A DNA stretch of 8,387 bases, from assembly GCA_021604605.1 (NCBI GenBank), contig BQJH01000121.1:1-8387 (forward strand), in the 5' to 3' direction. The notes under the pieces are model-generated. The model was not told the DNA's origin, did not search any database, and was given only the letters and a program-made list of their open reading frames with translations. Positions 7,295 to 8,387 of this stretch are shown one piece after another; within the stretch, counting starts at the first letter, position 1, and every line of letters starts with the position of its first letter. Source of the stretch: Hyphococcus sp. Its GTDB lineage: Bacteria > Pseudomonadota > Alphaproteobacteria > Caulobacterales > Parvularculaceae. A program made the position numbers and the translations under genes.

Positions 7295-8387
7295 ATGCGA
7301 TCCCCTTCAAAACTTCAGAAGATTCCAAGCACTAAAGAAGACATATTTAAAATAATTGAACAAGGGTCTGCTTGGACGGAAAGCCTGCAAATTGAATTCA
7401 AACGTGAACCAACTGGTTATGACGAATCCAACCCGCTTAATTTATCCAAAGAAGCAAAAAAGGACATCGTAAAAGAAGTAGTAGCTTTAGCTAATTTACA
7501 CGGTGGGCTTCTTATTATTGGTATTGATGAAAGCGATGACAAACCACCAAGAGCTAAGAATTTGAGATTACTTTCTAAAAGTGGGGAACTAGCTGATCGA
7601 TTGGGTAGGGTAATATTCGACTGCATCGACCCCCCTCTCTATGGAATTGAATGTAATTCAATCCGATGTGCTCACGAAGATGAAGGAGTCATCATAATAG
7701 AGATTCCAAGCTCACATACTGGGCCGCATAGAAGCACACTAGATCGCCACGTGTATCGCAGAAACGGCACAGAAAGCCGACCTATAAATAGCATGGCTGA
7801 AATCCACCAACTCACACTTTTGTATCAGAAATTAGAAAATCAAATAGAGTCAAATTTTGAGTCTTGTCGCAATGTTTTTAACAACAGCTTCAAGCCACCC
7901 AATGTCATAGCGTGGGGTGGCAGGCTCGCAATACGAGTTACCGCAGTCCCATTAACTCCGGTAACAATCAATCTGGATAATTCTACCCTCCCAACACTAC
8001 CCGCGCTCATTGTACGGACTGATGAAGCAAGTGATCGCCTACCAGAATCTCAACCTTTTGAATGGACTCCTATCCTGCGAGGAGTTCGCGGAACAGCCAA
8101 AGATGCTCAATTCCATGAAAGCTTTCATATGCAGGAGAACGGGTGCTTACAGTACACACTTCATGTAACCAGCCAGCACACTGGACCCACAATTCATTTT
8201 GTATGGCTAATGAAGTGTATAGCTTCTCTTGCAAAAGAAGTATTCAGTTTTAGACATCAACACAACATTCATTTTGTTGACTATGGAATTGAATATGAAT
8301 TGTATCCCAACAATACAATTTCTGAATTAGGTTTAGCCCGGTTGGGCACAAAAAGTGTTTCGCGTGATACTTGGCATAATCAATCAT
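7295..8387 (+). CDS. AlbA_2 (Schlafen-type) domain protein, cut by right edge
   Basis: An open frame runs from ATG 7295 to the window edge, giving 364 codons with no stop. Residues about 29-160 match the AlbA_2 / divergent Schlafen domain (PF04326 type): ESLQIEFKRE (29-38), then KKDIVKEVVALANLHGG and LLIIGIDES (residues 55-80), a beta strand VIIIEIPSS (132-140), and the closing YRRNGTESRPI (154-164). Such domains occur in predicted transcription regulators and in several phage-defence proteins, and often bind nucleic acid. Residues about 175-364 begin with a short helix (QLTLLYQKLENQIE) and then appear beta-rich; I do not recognise a domain there. The start follows the hutH stop by one base and has no Shine-Dalgarno sequence, so translation may depend on ribosomes finishing hutH. 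Base composition (about 40% GC by sampling) and frequent ATA, AGA and TTA codons differ from all other genes here and point to horizontal transfer. Function is unknown. Confidence 0.75.
   Translation, partial: MRSPSKLQKIPSTKEDIFKIIEQGSAWTESLQIEFKREPTGYDESNPLNLSKEAKKDIVKEVVALANLHGGLLIIGIDESDDKPPRAKNLRLLSKSGELADRLGRVIFDCIDPPLYGIECNSIRCAHEDEGVIIIEIPSSHTGPHRSTLDRHVYRRNGTESRPINSMAEIHQLTLLYQKLENQIESNFESCRNVFNNSFKPPNVIAWGGRLAIRVTAVPLTPVTINLDNSTLPTLPALIVRTDEASDRLPESQPFEWTPILRGVRGTAKDAQFHESFHMQENGCLQYTLHVTSQHTGPTIHFVWLMKCIASLAKEVFSFRHQHNIHFVDYGIEYELYPNNTISELGLARLGTKSVSRDTWHNQS

Noticed and set aside
7417..7626. Minus-strand open frame of 69 codons in the AT-rich segment
   Set aside because: It lies opposite the conserved AlbA_2 domain region and has no features of its own.
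1..8387. CRISPR array, tRNA or rRNA gene, insertion sequence or terminal inverted repeats
   Set aside because: Reading the window showed no regularly spaced repeats, no cloverleaf-like sequence and no transposase or integrase reading frame.

Overview
The window looks like a chromosomal segment of an alphaproteobacterium of moderate GC content. The evidence is the protein sequences (GltX with an HIGG signature and no zinc knuckle, alphaproteobacterial-type GltA, HutI and HutH) and the order comEC (divergent) / gltX / gltA, which from memory recurs in that class. The genus cannot be named from the sequence alone.

Layout. 1-323 (minus) is the N-terminal part of a ComEC/Rec2-type DNA-uptake channel, truncated by the left edge. 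After a 101-bp divergent gap comes gltX (425-1861, plus), glutamyl-tRNA synthetase, then gltA (1948-3258, plus), citrate synthase, with its own probable promoter in the 86-bp gap. gltA converges on a minus-strand gene (3297-4277) for an exported protein with a DUF2807 / 'GIN' type right-handed beta-helix. A 278-bp divergent intergenic region follows, carrying a probable hut promoter overlapped by a sequence that fits the HutC-subfamily operator consensus. Next are hutI (4556-5773) and hutH (5770-7293), overlapping by ATGA, which encode two histidine-degradation enzymes. One base after the hutH stop begins an AT-rich ORF (7295 to the right edge) with an AlbA_2 (Schlafen-type) N-terminal domain and an unrecognised C-terminal region.

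Function. gltX and gltA are housekeeping genes for translation and the TCA cycle. hutH and hutI catalyse the first and third steps of histidine breakdown to glutamate; the second enzyme, urocanase (hutU), and the last-step enzymes are not in the window. The most notable part is the right end. Hand counts over sampled lines give roughly 32-42% GC there against about 48-65% in sampled native lines, the GGCGCC hexamer common in the rest of the window is absent, and the join falls at or just inside the 3' end of hutH. This suggests that acquired DNA has been placed directly behind hutH, where another hut gene would often be expected.

No tRNA, rRNA, CRISPR array, insertion sequence or convincing intrinsic terminator was seen. 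No non-coding stretch reaches 300 bases; the longest is 4278-4555.
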